From Psoroptes ovis (Eukaryota; Arthropoda; Arachnida; Sarcoptiformes; Psoroptidae), in the NCBI GenBank assembly GCA_002943765.1, contig PQWQ01000012.1:930001-994000 (forward strand): a stretch of DNA of 64,000 bases. Direction: 5' to 3'. Positions within the stretch are counted from its first letter, which is position 1. Each line of letters begins with the position of its first letter. This document shows, piece after piece, positions 12,564 through 23,174 of the stretch. The translations under genes and the position numbers were made by a program. Under the pieces are notes generated by a model. The model was not told where the DNA came from. It made no database searches and saw nothing but the letters and a program-made list of their open reading frames with translations.

Positions 12564-12914
12564 TAATATTTTCATTTTTTTTTTTTTGAAACATATTTAT
12601 TTGTTTTATCATTATTTATTATATTTTGTTTCCAAAATCATCAATTTCAATAAACCTTAATCTTTGAATAAATCAATCAATCAATTGATCGATTTCCCTT
12701 ATTGTTTAATTTCATTCAATCTAAAATTTGAGAAAAAATGAATAAAATTCAAATTTGATTTAAATTTCCAACCTTTCACGAGATTTTCATGGCGAATGGT
12801 TCGCAAAACGTTTGTATTCGATTTTACCAACTGCCATGTGGACCTCTGAAAAATTTTTGGATCCTGAAACATACCTACACCAAAAAATACACCCAAACTT
12901 GGTGTATATTTTGC

Positions 12915-12985
12915 TTGTCCGAAAAGTTTTCCATCATTAAACGGCAATAGCTGTCATTGAAAATCGACAAGAACTTTTTGGACAA
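12915..12985. repeat. 71-bp hairpin repeat
   Basis: The left arm ttgtccgaaaagtt and the right arm aactttttggacaa pair with one mismatch. The right arm read in reverse, ttgtccaaaaagttcttg, matches the family consensus beyond the paired core. Confidence 0.7.
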
Positions 12986-13239
12986 TTTTTACAGATACAA
13001 CCAGATTCATACATAATTTACCTTTTATTTATTTCAGCGAAATAAATAAAAATCATTTTTACGATTTGATTTTTCTGATTTTCTGGTTCTCAATTCCTAT
13101 GAGAAATATGGTTTTTCCAATCTAAATCGAAACGAACCAAAAAAAAAAGCCATCAAAAACATCATTTACTTTGATTTCACATTTCGTTTCAAGAATCCAC
13201 TTAGCATCCATTTATAATCTGCGAATATCATTTCATGAA

Positions 13240-13313
13240 GTTGTCCATTAAATTCTACATCATCACATCAATTGAAATGCGCACTGAAAATTGGCCAAAA
13301 CTTTCTGGACAAC
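13240..13313. repeat. 74-bp hairpin repeat, diverged
   Basis: The right arm read in reverse is gttgtccagaaagttttggc, close to the family consensus. The left arm gttgtccattaaattct is more diverged. Length and layout fit the family. Confidence 0.6.
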
Positions 13314-14797
13314 CTTATTCAATCAAAAAAATATCATTATCATCATGTTATAAACCAGGTAAATATCAGAAAGATGATTACTAAAAAGGTAAACATATGA
13401 ATGTTGTTGTTGTGTAGAATCATTATTATTGCCTTTTGATTGATTTCGATGAAAGATTTCGAGGAAATTTTGTTCTTCATCAATTTCCTTTATTTTTTCA
13501 TTTGTTTTTCAATGATTCTTTCAATGTTGAAGAAATATGATATGAAATTAATGAAAATATCACGAAATTAATATTTACATTTAATCATCGGAACATTGAT
13601 CACTTGAATCATTGAATCTTTAGATCATTGAAGATATTCTATATCGTATTTACCGATGCTCTTATTCTCCTGAAGGATGATTCTCAAGAATGATTTTCGG
13701 ATGATCGTGGGCGTATGTGGGCGTTCAGGTGTGCGTGTTCAGGGTATGTGGGTGTGAGCGTTTATGGTGTAAGGTGGGTAGGTATAGAGGTGTGCAGATG
13801 TGTATGGTTGTTAAGGGGTGTGCAGATTAAGGCTAGGTTAGGCTAGGTTTGGTCCGCAATAATCTGCCTGATGAATTGTGTGCATAATTCAATCGGTGTA
13901 TAGTGAAATCGACGAAGAAATTTTCTCAGGAAAACAAAAATTATTTCGGAAATTTGTATTTTCTCAAAATTACAAAATGAAAAATTTAATTTTTTTTTTC
14001 AAAATTAAATAAAAACACTCAGGAAATTGAATGATATAATCGAATAATAACAATTTGAATAATAATAATGATGATAATTGGGTAAAATTTGGATCCTTTT
14101 TATATGATGAAATTCAATTCAAATCAGAAAAATGTAAATAAATTTTGATTGAAAATACCGGATTTCCTTGTTATATTTCATTGAATGATTGAAGAAAATG
14201 TATTTTCCATGTTTTTTTTATCGTATTTTCTCCATGGATGTTTGGCCATGTTTGCCGTAGTCTTTCATGTGTTTGAATTGTCTATTTTATTGAATTATTC
14301 CGTACAATCGAAACAATTTAAAAAACGAAGAATAATGAAGATTTGATTTTCTTAATTTTTCAAATTTTTTTATTTTTTTGAAAAAGTACTTATGATTTTC
14401 ACCACAAGGTGGCAGCACATTATATGAATTTTCTATGTGTTTCCTATCGGATAAATTTTAAATAATTTAAAATGAATATCACCAATAATAATAATAAATT
14501 AATTTTATTTGAAAAAAAACATTATCATCATTATCATCATCAATAATGATAATATATCATCATGACAATATTATTATTCGGTTTTTTAGTTTCGGTTCAA
14601 TATTGTTGAATAATATTCACCCAATGATCTATTATTGAATCGATTGGCATAGAAGCTTTCTTACTTGGTTCATTTTATTTTTATTTGTATTTAATTTATT
14701 ACATTTTATTTTGAATATTTATTTTCATCCATTTATTCCATACATCATTCATCCACATTGTCATCGATAATCGATACATTAGATAAATTAATTCATT

Positions 14798-15070
14798 ATG
14801 AATATTGTCATCAAGAAAATGTATGATTATAAACGTGCACAACGTGGAAAAATTGCTTTGAATGAAATTGTCAAAAATAGATTGAGAAATATTTGAATAG
14901 AAATTAAAATAAATTCGAAGAAATGAATCTCATTTTCAATTTTCATGGTCATAAACCGACATAGCTACAAACAAATTATGTCCAGATTATGTCTTGAAAA
15001 TCGTGATCGTAATGATGATGATCGGATGGCATTGAATTATTTACCCGAAAACATCAACTTTGGTAAATAA
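14798..15070 (+). other. Two tiny consecutive ORFs, coding status doubtful
   Basis: 14798-14896 encodes 32 aa (starting MNIVIKKMYDYKRAQRG) and 14945-15070 encodes 41 aa (ending ALNYLPENINFGK). The residue mix is less repetitive than the surrounding noise frames, which made me look twice, but there is no clear splice pair joining them and I recognise no homologue. They could be small peptides, remnants of an exon pair, or chance. Confidence 0.2.
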
Positions 15071-16139
15071 TCATGCAGAATCGTGTATATTCAATGCCAA
15101 CATGTCGTCGTAAAGCATTCAATGGAATATTTTTCAATGGAAAAAAAATCAAAATTTCCATCTTGCCCAAAAACAACATTATTATTGACCATTTATTTTT
15201 TTTTTTTTTTTTGGAAATAAGAATCAATGAATCAATCATGATTTTCGTTGTAATTTTCACATGTTTTTCGTGTTTTCATGTCTTGTTTTCCATGAAAATA
15301 CGAAAATACAATCGTCAATACTCTATCGTTGAATTAAGATTGGAATAATAATAATAATAATAATGATGCCTACGTGATTATGAATTTAATTTCATGAATT
15401 ATGTATTTCTGAATATAAATTTATCCATTAATAATCAACGGAAAAAAGTTTGTCAACATTTCGTGTAGATCATTTTGGATTTTAATCGATTAAGTTGAAT
15501 ATATAATATAATGGATCGATAGCAAATGAATATGTTGAAATGGCACGAATATAATGATAATCGATAATGATTAAATCAACAAAAAAAACAAATGGCATTG
15601 AAATGTATTAATGAAATTAATGTATAGAATAATGAATGGAAATCTGGTGATGTATTTCCATGGAAATTATGATAAAATATGAATAATTATCGAAAAATAA
15701 TGATGGAATGTAGTCAGATTGAAAGCTGAAATCGATAATGGTCGTGATGATAATGATGATGATGAAAATGATTAGAATAATTCAAACATTTTTGAATAAT
15801 TTGAACAACGTTTGAACAATGTCATTGGAATTTCACATCGTACAGTATTGCCGAACATGATTTGTATTTTAAAAATGATTTTAAAATAAATTAATTGAAA
15901 TTTTTTTTGGAAAAATAATGAGATATTTTAATTTTTTTAAAATTTAGCATAACTAGCGATATCTGTGACCATGGATTTGATCTAAAAATGGATTTATGGT
16001 TTATTCAGTAAAAAAAAAAAATATTTGAATTTCATTGTCGATTAATCAATTTTGAATGAATCAAAGAATTGTAACATTCAAATACAAATGTCTATGAGTT
16101 GTGTTAATGAAATTACTTGTTAATTTCATGAAACATTGA

Positions 16140-17818
16140 TTAGCGATTAATTATTCGCAATTTAAACGGTGATGATATTATTAATGGTGACCGTTTAGCA
16201 AATGTAAGTGTTTTCGGTGTAACACCATCAATCGTTTCAAAACGATATTTCATTATAATTCTTGATAATGTTAATCGTATTTCTTGATATGCAAAACGCA
16301 TACCAATACAATTTCTTGGTCCTAAACCAAATGGCATGTATGTGTATGGAATTAATTGATCTTTATTTTCAGGCATAAAACGTTCCGGATTAAAGCGCTC
16401 TGGATCAGGATAATAATCTTCACAATGATGTATTGCATATGCCGGCACGTGTATGATTGTATCACGTTTTAATGGTACATTATTAAGCACATATTCATCC
16501 GTGGTTACTACTCTTGTATGAAGTGGAGCTGATGGATATAAACGTAGCGTTTCTTTGACAACTCCCTGAAAATATGGCAGATCAAGCATGACTTTATCAT
16601 AATATTCTTTGGAATTAATATCAAAATCTTTGAGATTTTCGCATAATTCCTCATAGACTCGTTGTTGAACGTGAGGATTCCATGCTAACAAGAATAAACC
16701 ATGTGAAATTGTCGACGCGGTCGTTTCAAAGCCGGCAATCATGAAAAAGATTGCATTGGCAATTATTTCACACTCAGTCAATTTTTTCTTATTAATTTTC
16801 ATCTGTTCACCATTATTTTGTTCACTGGTTTCTTTATTTTCCAAATCAGTTGCCTCCAATTTTTCAAAATTAGTCAAATTTTCAACCGTTTTTTCATCAG
16901 CTTCAGCCTCCAACATTAATTGCAATAAATCCATTGGTTTTTGTTTCATTGTTTTACGCTGACGAATGATTTCGGTTGTCAGATTACAAAAATATTCAAA
17001 TGATTCAGCTGAAAATGTGAAACGTATATTCAATAAATCCAGTAAAAATCTTGGAAACGTAAGGACAACTAATAGACGTGAATTTGATGCACGAAACAAG
17101 CCCAAAGCTTTGCGAAAAAATTGATCATCTTCGCCCAGATTTGCGTTCATTTGTGTGCTGAAACCGACCGATGCAATCACATCCATGGTAAAAGCTGCAA
17201 TGATTTTTCTTGTTTCTAATTCGCCATCTTTCTTCTGTACAACATTTTCAAATGTTTTGAATAAACGATCGATGCAATCGTTCATTGTCTTAGCCATTGA
17301 ACGTAATTTACCGGTAGTGAACGATGGACTAGCAATCGATCGTATACGTTTCCATTTTTTGTCCACAGAAAAAAATAAATTTTGATTGAATAATTCATGA
17401 TATGTACGCAATGGTGAATGATTCATAAAACAATGGAAATCTTTGATAAAAATTTGTTTAATCAATTCTGGATCCATAACCGTTAACACTGGTGTCATCA
17501 ATTGATAACCACCGAAGAATTTTCCATATCTTTTTGCACGACGTTGTTCGATTGATGGCCAATCATCGTAACCGAATTCCAGATCAGTACCTAATAAAAA
17601 TAGTGGCTTTATACAGGGTACATTATGATCTTGCCAATATGATTGTTTTCTATTAATATAGCTATTAATTTATTGAAAATCGATCAATTAATCTGAATAA
17701 AACAATTGATTTGATTTAAAATTCAAACTTACTGAACAAAAAATGCAATTAAACCAATCACAAATGCTAATTGTATGGTTGAAACAAAATAATCATATAT
17801 GTGATGACTAAATATCAT
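16140..17818 (-). CDS. Cytochrome P450, CYP3 clan (copy 1, LTR-altered start)
   Basis: Two exons, 17733-17818 and 16140-17661, join in phase across a 71-bp intron to give 535 aa. It has an N-terminal hydrophobic anchor (residues about 10-28), the oxygen-activation motif AGFETTAS, the ExxR motif as KETLRLYP, an intact PERF motif (FNPERF), and the heme loop FGLGPRNCIG with Cys480. This fits an ER-bound monooxygenase of the CYP3 clan, the clan that includes insect CYP6/CYP9 detoxification enzymes; the substrate is unknown. The first six codons up to the HHIY junction lie in the adjoining LTR. The paralogue at 25565 starts MFEIIYDYF where this gene reads MIFSHHIYDYF, so the LTR insertion replaced the original start. 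The frame is otherwise intact. Confidence 0.92.
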
Positions 17819-17994
17819 TAATTACTCAAGTTTGAAATTGACAAAACAAAACAACAATTGACTGAGTATAAAAACACGTTGTTTTTATAAAGATATGATT
17901 GATTAAAATGTTTTAAATTTGTTTTTAAATTTTGTAAATATTTTCAATTTCAAATATTAAATTCCAAATAAAAATTCATTATTAAAATATTACA
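17800..17994 (+). repeat. 5' LTR (195 bp)
   Basis: Starts TGTGATGACT and ends AAAATATTACA. It carries TATA boxes on both strands (17867-17874 on plus, 17881-17891 on minus), which form an almost palindromic block. The minus-strand box is about 65 bp upstream of the present ATG of the P450. Confidence 0.9.
17867..17891. promoter_or_regulatory. Back-to-back TATA boxes in the LTR
   Basis: Plus strand tataaaaacacg and, on the minus strand, tttataaaaacaacg. The plus box would drive the element. The minus box would place a transcription start near 17855 and a leader of about 35-40 nt before the P450 ATG at 17818. The promoter role is inferred from position and motif only. Confidence 0.5.
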
Positions 17995-18016
17995 AGAGCC
18001 AACAGGATGTACCACA

Positions 18017-19795
18017 ATGAATTCAGCTGCAATAAAAAATTTGTACAAACAACGTTTGGCCGAGTTATGGAACAAAATCAGCGTGAATTATGATCAAGCC
18101 GCATCAATGTTGTTACCAACTGACATCAAGACTAAGACCAACATAATGAAAATAATCGACGAAATAATTAAAATCAACAAATTAATGAAAACAAATAATT
18201 TGCCGTTGCATCAGGATGAACAAATCAAAATTGGCCAAGATTATGACAAAATTAAAATTTTGACCAGTTATCTCGAAATACCATTGTGTTTGCCGAATTT
18301 TGACAAATCATGTGAACAACTCAAACAACTAACGTCACAACGAGATCGAATTCGACGAAAAATTTGGATAAATGCTTGTTATGTTGGAACAGGTATTATA
18401 GAAAATGATCGAAAAGATGAAATCTTTCAATGGATCGCCGAATTGAAACGAATCGAACGAGAATCGCGGCAATATGGTGTTGAACCTGACGGAAAATATG
18501 GTGAATATGAACAACAATGTGATTTATTGATGAAACATTTTCAACTATCACACCCTGCTAAATCATATGATGCTCGTGACGATCATGGAGCTGATTTACC
18601 ATCATCAGTATCGAACATCAACGAGAAGCGATGGGAAAACAAAAATCAAAATGAACAACAAAAACAACCAGCAAACAATCAAAATAAAACAAATGAAATT
18701 GAAACAAATAGTGAAAATTATCAAGAAAATCAAATTTTAAACGACAATGAAATCAACAATCATAATGGTAAAGACAATATCGAGAACAATCAACTCATAT
18801 TGAGCACTGACCAAAATCAAATTGATGATTTCAATTCGAATAATGATTATAATGAAAAATTTGATGAATCGAATGAAACTCATGATCAAGACTCAAATGA
18901 TGAAATCGATGATAATGATGACCAGAACATGAACGATGATCGACCAAATCTAATGAACGATGTTGGCGATGATGGAAACGATCTACCATCATCTAATACT
19001 AATTCATCGGAAATGGAAAAAATTGTTTCATGTGAATCAACACCATTATTAATTGACATTCAGCAAGAACCGATTGATCAAAACGAAAATGATAATGATA
19101 CATCAAACAATGAAAATGATCTGTTACCATCAGCAGATAATCCAATGGATGATGAAAATATTAAAATTAAAATTGTTAATAAAAATAAAAAGAAAATCGG
19201 AAAGCAGAAAAGTGAAATTAACGAACAATCAAAATCATCACTGAAAAAACGATCAACCAAGAAATTTAATCGTATTGGCAAATTTAGAAAATCAGTCAAT
19301 TTGGTAAAATTAATCAAAATCAAACCAAGAATGAAATCATCGCAAACGAATAAAACAAACAATTTGAACAACGATAATGACCAAAATAAACAACCGAATG
19401 TCAAATTATTTAAATATGAAAATTTTGAAATTAAAGTCAAATCAAAATATCAAGATATTTTTAAACATGGCAAAAATAGTGGAATATTGAATCGTTTTAA
19501 ACCGAATAAAAAATGTAAATTTGTGAAAATCATTGTTTATCGGCAACATCAAAATCTAATTAAAACGTCAATTATTGATCATCAAAGGAAAAAGAAACAT
19601 CGTGGTGGTACAAATATTGGTCATGGCAAAACGAAGAAAAGGACGGGGGGAGAGCCACCTGTAAATATCAATCAAATCAAAATTATTATGCATCGAAAAT
19701 TCAAAAGGCCAAAGAAACGATTCGACCAAAACGGATGGTTAACTTTCAAATTTCAAATTTTTATAGAAAAAAAAAAAACGTTCAACATAAATTAA
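18017..19795 (+). CDS. 592-aa ORF of the LTR element, unknown function
   Basis: It starts 22 bp after the 5' LTR and fills almost the whole interior. Residues 1-175 are a mixed, probably helical domain (for example KIIDEIIKINKLMK). Residues about 200-390 are Asn/Asp/Glu-rich low complexity with DLPSS repeated. The last 200 residues are strongly basic, with KKKHRGGTNIGHGKTKKR and RKFKRPKKRF. Position and basic tail would suit a Gag-like RNA-binding protein, but I see no CCHC knuckle, protease or polymerase motif. The Asn-rich middle resembles host proteins, so capture of a host gene is another option. No homologue recognised. Confidence 0.75.
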   Translation: MNSAAIKNLYKQRLAELWNKISVNYDQAASMLLPTDIKTKTNIMKIIDEIIKINKLMKTNNLPLHQDEQIKIGQDYDKIKILTSYLEIPLCLPNFDKSCEQLKQLTSQRDRIRRKIWINACYVGTGIIENDRKDEIFQWIAELKRIERESRQYGVEPDGKYGEYEQQCDLLMKHFQLSHPAKSYDARDDHGADLPSSVSNINEKRWENKNQNEQQKQPANNQNKTNEIETNSENYQENQILNDNEINNHNGKDNIENNQLILSTDQNQIDDFNSNNDYNEKFDESNETHDQDSNDEIDDNDDQNMNDDRPNLMNDVGDDGNDLPSSNTNSSEMEKIVSCESTPLLIDIQQEPIDQNENDNDTSNNENDLLPSADNPMDDENIKIKIVNKNKKKIGKQKSEINEQSKSSLKKRSTKKFNRIGKFRKSVNLVKLIKIKPRMKSSQTNKTNNLNNDNDQNKQPNVKLFKYENFEIKVKSKYQDIFKHGKNSGILNRFKPNKKCKFVKIIVYRQHQNLIKTSIIDHQRKKKHRGGTNIGHGKTKKRTGGEPPVNINQIKIIMHRKFKRPKKRFDQNGWLTFKFQIFIEKKKTFNIN

Positions 19796-19856
19796 TCACG
19801 CAAACAAGCTTCGACTGTACCATCCTCCCGATGACTTTTAATTAGACGCCGGGAGA

Positions 19857-20051
19857 TGTGATGACTAAATATCATTAATTACTCAAGTTTGAAATTGACA
19901 AAACAAAACAACAATTGACTGAGTATAAAAACACGTTGTTTTTATAAAGATATGATTGATTAAAATGTTTTAAATTTGTTTTTAAATTTTGTAAATATTT
20001 TCAATTTCAAATATTAAATTCCAAATAAAAATTCATTATTAAAATATTACA
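19857..20051 (+). repeat. 3' LTR (195 bp)
   Basis: Same sequence as the 5' LTR. It ends at 20051; the next bases continue into the former P450 start region, including the abandoned ATG (minus strand, 20066-20068). Confidence 0.9.
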
Positions 20052-20290
20052 TATATTATTTCAAACATTTTTCAATTCAATATTTCTAATGTAAAAACAA
20101 TTATTAAATTTTTCAGCCTAAATACAAATGAAAATGAACCGAATAGTACGGCAACAACGAGTACAAAAATAATCAAAATGAATATCAGACATCGTTTGCA
20201 ATTTGATTTGTTCATATGATGAATGATGATGATAAGTATATTAAATTTTGATGATAATCAAAGTGCTCACAAACTTTGAATATTATCATC
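20052..20290 (-). promoter_or_regulatory. Displaced original promoter region of P450 copy 1
   Basis: This stretch aligns with the region just upstream of P450 copy 2 (27221-27470). Shared parts include the start-codon surroundings (tattatttcaaacatttttc) and a distal block, gatgataatca..gctcacaa, at about 20250-20271 and 27424-27447, about 185 bp from each ATG. In copy 1 it is now 2.25 kb away. Reading from the old ATG through the LTR meets a stop after nine codons. The regulatory role is inferred from conservation between the duplicates. Confidence 0.5.
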
Positions 20291-20532
20291 AAAAAAAGAA
20301 GAAAAAAAAACTTCCACGAAATATGAGGTTGGGGTCAAAGAAATCAAAGAAATCCATTATTTTTATATGGATGATGATCATAATAATAAAATCACATTTA
20401 ATCGATGGTACATTTGTGCAAAATGATCAAAAATTTATCCTAATTTAATGGTGATTGAGGAAAAATAAAAATTTTGCTAACCAAGGGCCATCTGTGGCCA
20501 CGAATTAGAGTTCTGAAATTTTTGAAAAAATT

Positions 20533-20847
20533 TCAAATTTTTTTCAATATCTTTGTTAATAAATTTAACACATTAAACACTCGAATAATAAAGTAAGATA
20601 TCTCAATCAAACGAATGATTGATTGACATTTTAAGAGATGAATGTCAATACGTTTTTTTTTCATTATTTTGACCATGTTTTCATCAAGGTTTTCAAGGTC
20701 TTTTAGGTGCCTGAAGATCAATAAAGTAAAAATGGATCGATTTTTTCTAGTTAAATCATCATAGGAAACATGAACACGAGACAGGGCAACCTGAAATAAA
20801 ATTATGTAAATAAATCGATGAATAATAAAAAGAATGATTAAATTCAT
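20533..20847 (-). pseudogene. Possible fossil of a Pif1/Helitron helicase C-terminus
   Basis: The minus-strand frame contains VALSRVHVSYDDL (about 20751-20790). This resembles helicase motif VI of Pif1-like and Helitron helicases, usually a V-A-L-S-R-V core. Nothing else of a helicase is visible around it, so this would be a small remnant. It could also be chance, or an exon of an unrecognised gene. Confidence 0.2.
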
Positions 20848-21064
20848 TTATTAATTAATTAATTATTCATTCATTTAATTCTGTATTCATTTATTCATGA
20901 ATTTTATTCTTGTTTCAAAGTAGAAATAAATTGCAAAGGTTACAGGATTAGGATTTGATTCAAAAGAAATCTTATTCAAATTCCATTAATCGTAATACTA
21001 TCGATCATGAAAATGAATAAATGAATGTTGAAAATTCTAGAGAACAATTTTATTGATAATAATA

Positions 21065-22765
21065 ATGGATATAAAACGATGTCTATCATGTCATAATGAA
21101 TATGAAGAAAGATTAAATTTCAATGGTAAAACTTTACGAATCGGTTTCAATAATGTAAGTATCATTTGAATCTTTGCAATCTTGAATTTTTGGCAAATTA
21201 ATCTTGATTAATTTGATCATTTTCTTTCGATTAATTAATATCAATCAATCTTCCAAAGGATCTTCCATTCACATCGATCACATTAGACTTGAAACATAAA
21301 TATGGTATCGATGTATTGTTGATCGATACGCTGGCAAATTATTTTAATTTTACAATCGAATTTATTTATTGTAATAATATTTATGGTAATCGTTTACCGA
21401 ATGGTTCATTCACAATGAATGGTTTATTTGATTCTTTGATTAAAGAAAAAATTGATATCGGTATCGGCGGGATTATGATTGATTATGATCGTAATCAAGT
21501 TGTTAATAGTTTATATACTTATTCAATTAATGATGTTACATTTATAATGAGAACGCCAAATATTGGATATGTTGATTATTATCTACTGATTGAACCATTT
21601 GATGCATGTGTTTGGCTTATCATATTATTCATATTATTCATTTATTTTATTCTACAATTATTTCGTAAAAAGATGATGCAAAAAAATTATTTATTCATTA
21701 AATTAAATGGAAATTATCTCAATGATTATCATAATGATTTATTAATATCAATCGGACTATTATTTCGACAACAATATAATCGTATACGTTTTACACATAG
21801 AACAACGAAAATTATCCTCACATCATGGGCATTGTCATCATTTATTCTATCATCATTATATGGTGGTCTACTGTCATCATCATTATCAATACCTGAACAT
21901 CATTCAATACAAACAATAAGTGAATATGCTGAAGAGTCATCGAAAGGAAACATTATACCATTATTACAATCAAATACAAGCGCAATAACAGTATTTTCTG
22001 TAAGATATATTGAATATTAGAAATTTTAAATTGATTTTTTGTTCGAATTTCTTTCAGGAATCTGAACGTAAAGAATTTCAAACAATTTGGAAACATTCAC
22101 AACAAGTATTCGATAATTTACATGCGATAAAATTAATTCTGGATGGAAATGATGGAAAAAATCATCAAAATAAGATTAATAATCATCGATATTCATTAAT
22201 ATCATCACGTTTCATTCTTGAATATTATCGTTATTATTTTGGTGGTAAGCATTTATTCATACCGAATGAATCATATGAATCGGCATTCTATCAATTTATG
22301 GTCGTTATACCGACAACTAAATCATTTAAACACAGTGAATCATTCAATATGATGTAAGTAGTGATATGATTAATTCATTGAATACTTGATTAATTCAATA
22401 TTTTACTTAACAGCATACTTAACTTGCATTCATCTGGCATACTAAACAAATGGACACATGATTTATCACATAATCGTACGTTGAAATTTCAATTTTTCGA
22501 ACATGATGATAAACAATATGTCAACTTTGGAAATGGCAAAAGCGACGATTATGACCATGATAATAGTAATGATAATGATTCATCAATGTTTGAACAATTT
22601 TTAGAGGATCGTATTGAACAAAATAATAATCAACATTTTTCATATAAAGAATTAGAGATTGTATTTCTGTTATATTTTTGGTGCTCTATGTTTTCATTTT
22701 TCATAATGATCATTGAAATGATTGTAAACATATTTTCTAAATCAGAACAAATAATTCGCCATTGA
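21065..22765 (+). CDS. Ionotropic receptor (variant ionotropic glutamate receptor family), copy A
   Basis: Exons 21065-21154, 21259-21999, 22058-22353 and 22414-22765 join in phase to 492 aa. The order fits the family: an S1 ligand-binding lobe containing the KYGIDVLLIDTLANYFNF segment, a first membrane helix (about residues 147-164), a pore loop (about 190-200), a long membrane helix (about 214-235), the S2 lobe, and a last membrane helix near the C-terminus (VFLLYFWCSMFSFFIMII). It lacks the large amino-terminal domain of synaptic iGluRs, like arthropod chemosensory IRs. Ligand unknown. No signal peptide is seen; an upstream exon may be missing, and a basic-plus-hydrophobic ORF at 20322-20447 is a candidate that I could not splice in phase. 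Confidence 0.82.
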
Positions 22766-23174
22766 AAAAAAAATATTGATAATAAATCAAATGTCAATTA
22801 AATAACTTGTGTATTGATTTGTTGATCATTTGATTGATCGTTTGATTAATTGATTGATTGACTCAAATGTCGCCTAATGACGAAATCATTTCTTTTTGTT
22901 TCTGCCGATTTCTTCAATACTTTTATTCCCATTAGATCAAACCTTGAATTGATCATTAAATCAATGATTGTATGGAAAATTCTCATGCGAATCAATAATA
23001 GTAATTAGTTGGAAATATTTTCAATGATTCAAATATTTTCATTTTTATTGTTTTTTTTATTGAATTCATCCATCAAAGGGTTAAGATATTTGGAATATAT
23101 TTGTTTCAAAATTACATAAAATTCAATTTTTGTCTTTGAATTTTATTTTTGTTTTTTTCGATTCGGATTTGATT
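22766..23174. other. Spacer between the two receptor genes
   Basis: AT-rich, with TGATTGAT repeats. No gene seen. It should hold the promoter of copy B. Confidence 0.5.

Larger units (their letters stand above)
12566..16139. other. Spacer with two hairpin repeats and no convincing gene
   Basis: AT-rich DNA between the mariner and the first P450. It holds hairpin repeats at 12915 and 13240. It also has a G/T-rich stretch at about 13706-13850 that includes a short TTAGG-like run. Two tiny neighbouring ORFs are listed separately. The rest of the region, including 15071-16139, shows only simple repeats and the probable 3' UTR of the P450. Confidence 0.5.
17800..20051 (+). mobile_element. LTR retroelement with a single long ORF (2252 bp)
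   Basis: Direct repeats at 17800-17994 and 19857-20051 are 195 bp, start TG, end CA, and look identical base for base. A 4-bp duplication, tata, flanks the element (17796-17799 and 20052-20055). The empty site can be read in the P450 paralogue near 27217-27233, and removing the element plus one tata restores it. A purine run, gggaga, sits directly before the 3' LTR like a polypurine tract; a second one lies near 19635-19654. A 6-bp inverted repeat, ctcccg/cgggag, also precedes the 3' LTR. I see no standard tRNA primer-binding site beginning TGG after the 5' LTR and no reverse transcriptase or integrase. Identical LTRs imply a recent insertion. Confidence 0.88.

Noticed and set aside
17799..20055. 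Reading the 196-bp direct repeats as a simple segmental duplication
   Set aside because: TG/CA ends, the tata target duplication, a purine tract before the right copy and the intact empty site in the P450 paralogue fit an LTR insertion better.
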